A stretch of DNA of 64,000 bases, taken from the NCBI GenBank assembly GCA_964036275.1, contig OZ038433.1, positions 45,575,097 to 45,639,096 of the forward strand, given 5' to 3'. Under the pieces are notes generated by a model. That model was not told the DNA's origin. It made no database searches and saw only the letters and a list, made by a program, of their open reading frames with translations. This document shows positions 59,380-64,000 of the stretch, piece after piece. The DNA comes from Litoditis marina. Its lineage: Eukaryota > Nematoda > Chromadorea > Rhabditida > Rhabditidae. A program made the translations under genes and the position numbers. The first letter of the stretch is position 1; every line of letters begins with the position of its first letter.

Positions 59380-59497
59380 GCTTACGGCACCCGGGATTCC
59401 CAAGCCGTCTCCGATCCAAGTACTAACCGGGCCCAACGTTGCTTGACTTGCCAGATCGGACGGGATGGCGTATTTTCAACGTGGTATGGTCGTAAGC
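59380..59497 (-). rRNA. 5S ribosomal RNA, copy 27
   Basis: Intact; partner SL1 gene at 59122-59217. Confidence 0.96.
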
Positions 59498-60488
59498 GAA
59501 AGCATTGGGGGGTCTACTAGGGACATGCTGGAGGCAGATTTACGCAACTAGGACACATAAAACATAAATAAACAATTTCATAACTTTCCCAGCCACTAAT
59601 TTGCTAAATTTCTCAGTCACAAGGTCACGTGGTTTCCGCGTGAATTCGGACAAAACGCGCGAAAATAGCAGTTCTAACGGTCTTTCCTCGCCCATAATTC
59701 GAACAATTGTTAATTATATCTCGCAATCTCTTGATCTACCAGTCGAGAATACAGTTTTCTGTGAGTCAACCGCTGTACAAGTCACCAACTTTTCCCCATC
59801 CCCAGCTATAGCCCTGTAGAATCGCGGTTTTTCGCTCATATCTCAGCTTTGGAGGGTCGAAACACAAAAATGACAAGATTTCCGCGATCGGCACGTCATT
59901 TTGTATGCACACGGCACGAAAAGAAGCTGATTCGGAGAAAATTTCCCGATTGCAAATGGCAAAAATCTACAGGTATTTGAACCTCCCCCCTCCGGCACGG
60001 GAGGCGGCAGCACTATCCACTAGGCCACCGGACACCTCCGAGCCGGAATGCTTGTTTCGGGGGCAAGAGCGCGCGGTTCACTGTTGTATATGGAAATGTT
60101 AGGTTTTTCATAGATGAGATAAATGATTTAGCTCTCAATTCTCAATTGTAGCCCTCAGATGTGGAGCAAATTTCAATTTCGTTCTCTGGCACGAAACTCG
60201 ATGAGAATTTGGAAAAACTATCGGAAAATGTACGAATAGCTTTTGTAAAAGTATTTTCTATGATGTGTAACTTAAATTGAGGTGTATGGGGGAAAAAAGT
60301 TCGACTTTTGTTTCACGTGACTCACGTGGGAAAACGTGCATTTTCACGGGTCCACACCTACTAAACATGCATGAACATCCCTTTTGTTGCCGATGTGGAG
60401 CAAACTACAACGTTTCTTTTAGAGAACACCTGTTTTCTGCTCACGTGAGACACGTGACACACGTGTTTTTACTTTTGTACACATTCTT

Positions 60489-60584
60489 AGTGCCCTCCTA
60501 CTGGAGGGCGTTCCAAAATTTGTCTTAACCACAACTTTCATTGGGTCAGAACGAGAAAGTACCTCAAACTTGGGTAATTAAACC
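60489..60584 (-). ncRNA. sls-1: SL1 spliced-leader RNA, copy 25
   Basis: Exon 60563-60584, intact. Confidence 0.95.
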
Positions 60585-60746
60585 AACGAGAGGGTAGGAT
60601 AGTGGTGGACGCTCATGAGACGTACGTATATTGGTCTGGCCGGCTGGCCAAAACGCCCCCTTTAAGCGCTAAAACAGATAGTATTTGGTTTGTTTGGGCG
60701 CTAAAACTAAGGAAATTCGATCTAGTTTTAAATAAAAATGTAAAAA

Positions 60747-60864
60747 GCTTACGGCACCCGGGATTCCCAAGCCGTCTCCGATCCAAGTACTAACCGGGCC
60801 CAACGTTGCTTGACTTGCCAGATCGGACGGGATGGCGTATTTTCAACGTGGTATGGTCGTAAGC
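60747..60864 (-). rRNA. 5S ribosomal RNA, copy 28
   Basis: Intact; partner SL1 gene at 60489-60584. Confidence 0.96.
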
Positions 60865-61855
60865 GAAAGCATTGGGGGGTCTACTAGGGACATGCTGGAG
60901 GCAGATTTACGCAACTAGGACACATAAAACATAAATAAACAATTTCATAACTTTCCCAGCCACTAATTTGCTAAATTTCTCAGTCACAAGGTCACGTGGT
61001 TTCCGCGTGAATTCGGACAAAACGCGCGAAAATAGCAGTTCTAACGGTCTTTCCTCGCCCATAATTCGAACAATTGTTAATTATATCTCGCAATCTCTTG
61101 ATCTACCAGTCGAGAATACAGTTTTCTGTGAGTCAACCGCTGTACAAGTCACCAACTTTTCCCCATCCCCAGCTATAGCCCTGTAGAATCGCGGTTTTTC
61201 GCTCATATCTCAGCTTTGGAGGGTCGAAACACAAAAATGACAAGATTTCCGCGATCGGCACGTCATTTTGTATGCACACGGCACGAAAAGAAGCTGATTC
61301 GGAGAAAATTTCCCGATTGCAAATGGCAAAAATCTACAGGTATTTGAACCTCCCCCCTCCGGCACGGGAGGCGGCAGCACTATCCACTAGGCCACCGGAC
61401 ACCTCCGAGCCGGAATGCTTGTTTCGGGGGCAAGAGCGCGCGGTTCACTGTTGTATATGGAAATGTTAGGTTTTTCATAGATGAGATAAATGATTTAGCT
61501 CTCAATTCTCAATTGTAGCCCTCAGATGTGGAGCAAATTTCAATTTCGTTCTCTGGCACGAAACTCGATGAGAATTTGGAAAAACTATCGGAAAATGTAC
61601 GAATAGCTTTTGTAAAAGTATTTTCTATGATGTGTAACTTAAATTGAGGTGTATGGGGGAAAAAAGTTCGACTTTTGTTTCACGTGACTCACGTGGGAAA
61701 ACGTGCATTTTCACGGGTCCACACCTACTAAACATGCATGAACATCCCTTTTGTTGCCGATGTGGAGCAAACTACAACGTTTCTTTTAGAGAACACCTGT
61801 TTTCTGCTCACGTGAGACACGTGACACACGTGTTTTTACTTTTGTACACATTCTT

Positions 61856-61951
61856 AGTGCCCTCCTACTGGAGGGCGTTCCAAAATTTGTCTTAACCACA
61901 ACTTTCATTGGGTCAGAACGAGAAAGTACCTCAAACTTGGGTAATTAAACC
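61856..61951 (-). ncRNA. sls-1: SL1 spliced-leader RNA, copy 26
   Basis: Exon 61930-61951, intact. Confidence 0.95.
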
Positions 61952-62113
61952 AACGAGAGGGTAGGATAGTGGTGGACGCTCATGAGACGTACGTATATTG
62001 GTCTGGCCGGCTGGCCAAAACGCCCCCTTTAAGCGCTAAAACAGATAGTATTTGGTTTGTTTGGGCGCTAAAACTAAGGAAATTCGATCTAGTTTTAAAT
62101 AAAAATGTAAAAA

Positions 62114-62231
62114 GCTTACGGCACCCGGGATTCCCAAGCCGTCTCCGATCCAAGTACTAACCGGGCCCAACGTTGCTTGACTTGCCAGATCGGACGGGAT
62201 GGCGTATTTTCAACGTGGTATGGTCGTAAGC
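62114..62231 (-). rRNA. 5S ribosomal RNA, copy 29
   Basis: Intact; partner SL1 gene at 61856-61951. Confidence 0.96.
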
Positions 62232-63222
62232 GAAAGCATTGGGGGGTCTACTAGGGACATGCTGGAGGCAGATTTACGCAACTAGGACACATAAAACATA
62301 AATAAACAATTTCATAACTTTCCCAGCCACTAATTTGCTAAATTTCTCAGTCACAAGGTCACGTGGTTTCCACGTGAATTCGGACAAAACGCGCGAAAAT
62401 AGCAGTTCTAACGGTCTTTCCTCGCCCATAATTCGAACAATTGTTAATTATATCTCGCAATCTCTTGATCTACCAGTCGAGAATACAGTTTTCTGTGAGT
62501 CAACCGCTGTACAAGTCACCAACTTTTCCCCATCCCCAGCTATAGCCATGTAGAATCGCGGTTTTTCGCTCATATCTCAGCTTTGGAGGGTCGAAACACA
62601 AAAATGACAAGATTTCCGCGATCGGCACGTCATTTTGTATGCACACGGCACGAAAAGAAGCTAATTCGGAGAAAATTTCCCGATTGCAAATGGCAAAAAT
62701 CTACAGGTATTTGAACCTCCCCCCTCCGGCACGGGAGGCGGCAGCACTATCCACTAGGCCACCGGACACCTCCGAGCCGGAATGCTTGTTTCGGGGGCAA
62801 GAGCGCGCGGTTCACTGTTGTATATGGAAATGTTAGGTTTTTCATAGATGAGATAAATGATTTAGCTCTCAATTCTCAATTGTAGCCCTCAGATGTGGAG
62901 CAAATTTCAATTTCGTTCTCTGGCACGAAACTCGATGAGAATTTGGAAAAACTATCGGAAAATGTACGAATAGCTTTTGTAAAAGTATTTTCTATGATGT
63001 GTAACTTAAATTGAGGTGTATGGGGGAAAAAAGTTCGACTTTTGTTTCACGTGACTCACGTGGGAAAACGTGCATTTTCACGGGTCCACACCTACTAAAC
63101 ATGCATGAACATCCCTTTTGTTGCCGATGTGGAGCAAACTACAACGTTTCTTTTAGAGAACACCTGTTTTCTGCTCACGTGAGACACGTGACACACGTGT
63201 TTTTACTTTTGTACACATTCTT

Positions 63223-63318
63223 AGTGCCCTCCTACTGGAGGGCGTTCCAAAATTTGTCTTAACCACAACTTTCATTGGGTCAGAACGAGAAAGTACCTCA
63301 AACTTGGGTAATTAAACC
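63223..63318 (-). ncRNA. sls-1: SL1 spliced-leader RNA, copy 27
   Basis: Exon 63297-63318, intact; last SL1 gene in the window. Confidence 0.95.
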
Positions 63319-63480
63319 AACGAGAGGGTAGGATAGTGGTGGACGCTCATGAGACGTACGTATATTGGTCTGGCCGGCTGGCCAAAACGCCCCCTTTAAG
63401 CGCTAAAACAGATAGTATTTGGTTTGTTTGGGCGCTAAAACTAAGGAAATTCGATCTAGTTTTAAATAAAAATGTAAAAA

Positions 63481-63598
63481 GCTTACGGCACCCGGGATTC
63501 CCAAGCCGTCTCCGATCCAAGTACTAACCGGGCCCAACGTTGCTTGACTTGCCAGATCGGACGGGATGGCGTATTTTCAACGTGGTATGGTCGTAAGC
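63481..63598 (-). rRNA. 5S ribosomal RNA, copy 30
   Basis: Intact; partner SL1 gene at 63223-63318. The next spacer is cut by the window end. Confidence 0.96.
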
Positions 63599-64000
63599 GA
63601 AAGCATTGGGGGGTCTACTAGGGACATGCTGGAGGCAGATTTACGCAACTAGGACACATAAAACATAAATAAACAATTTCATAACTTTCCCAGCCACTAA
63701 TTTGCTAAATTTCTCAGTCACAAGGTCACGTGGTTTCCGCGTGAATTCGGACAAAACGCGCGAAAATAGCAGTTCTAACGGTCTTTCCTCGCCCATAATT
63801 CGAACAATTGTTAATTATATCTCGCAATCTCTTGATCTACCAGTCGAGAATACAGTTTTCTGTGAGTCAACCGCTGTACAAGTCACCAACTTTTCCCCAT
63901 CCCCAGCTATAGCCCTGTAGAATCGCGGTTTTTCGCTCATATCTCAGCTTTGGAGGGTCGAAACACAAAAATGACAAGATTTCCGCGATCGGCACGTCAT

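Larger units (their letters stand above)
52387..64000 (-). repeat. 5S-SL1 tandem array, block 4
   Basis: The array resumes directly upstream (minus-strand sense) of the NeSL-like element, at the SL1 promoter. Spacer classes are C(52766), C(54133), D(55500), C(56867), C(58234), C(59601), C(60968), E(62335), C(63702, cut by the window end). The C-C-D-C order repeats the order found after both 8.1-kb insertions. Confidence 0.97.

Noticed and set aside
1..64000. The whole 27-kb duplication as pure assembly artefact
   Set aside because: The two copies differ by several SNPs and indels and only one flank carries the NeSL-like element, so a simple duplicate of the same reads is unlikely. It cannot be excluded without long reads; the homopolymer differences (C11/C13, G6/G7, A-runs) may be sequencing errors.

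Overview
The window is nuclear DNA of a nematode and consists almost entirely of a 5S rRNA / spliced-leader (SL1) gene array. Two signatures identify the phylum: a 118-bp 5S rRNA gene with nematode-type sequence, and a 22-nt SL1 exon (beginning GGTTTAATTACCC, ending AAGTTTGAG) followed by a GT splice donor, an AATTTTGGAAC Sm site and a 3' terminal hairpin. The overall look (SL1 RNA close to the Caenorhabditis form) suggests Rhabditida, but I cannot name the species. No ordinary host protein-coding gene is present.

Layout. The basic unit is 1,367 bp. On the minus strand each unit carries a 5S gene, a T5 terminator, a 162-bp gap, an SL1 RNA gene, then about 990 bp of spacer before the next 5S gene. 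The window holds 30 complete 5S genes, 27 intact SL1 genes and 3 disrupted SL1 genes. Array blocks lie at 1-9193, 17295-36437, 44541-45920 and 52387-64000. Units fall into a few SNP classes (called A-E here), whose order shows larger blocks copied by unequal exchange.

The array is broken three times, always inside or at the edge of the 22-nt SL1 exon. (1) and (2): two nearly identical 8.1-kb insertions (9194-17294 and 36438-44540), both flanked by the 5-bp duplication TTGGG. They contain about 29-30 copies of a 144-bp satellite built around the palindrome TTGAGTCACTGGTGACTCAA, and AT-rich arms with no convincing gene. The two copies lie 27.24 kb apart and share flanking units, so they are one insertion later duplicated with its surroundings. 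(3): a 6.47-kb non-LTR retrotransposon (45921-52386, minus strand) with one uninterrupted 2,027-codon ORF: C2H2 zinc fingers, Ulp1-like cysteine protease, reverse transcriptase, CCHC knuckle and restriction-like endonuclease. This domain order and the SL1 target place it in the NeSL clade.

How the parts work together. The 5S genes supply 5S rRNA (Pol III) and the SL1 genes supply the leader donor for trans-splicing (Pol II snRNA-type). The NeSL-like element uses the repeated SL1 gene as a safe harbour. It lies in SL1 orientation, and its first ATG sits exactly where the SL1 transcript would start, so the SL1 promoter may drive it. The spacer also holds a tRNA-like minus-strand module (A box, B box, T5 run) and phased CACGTG boxes. 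Neither is explained by the two known genes.
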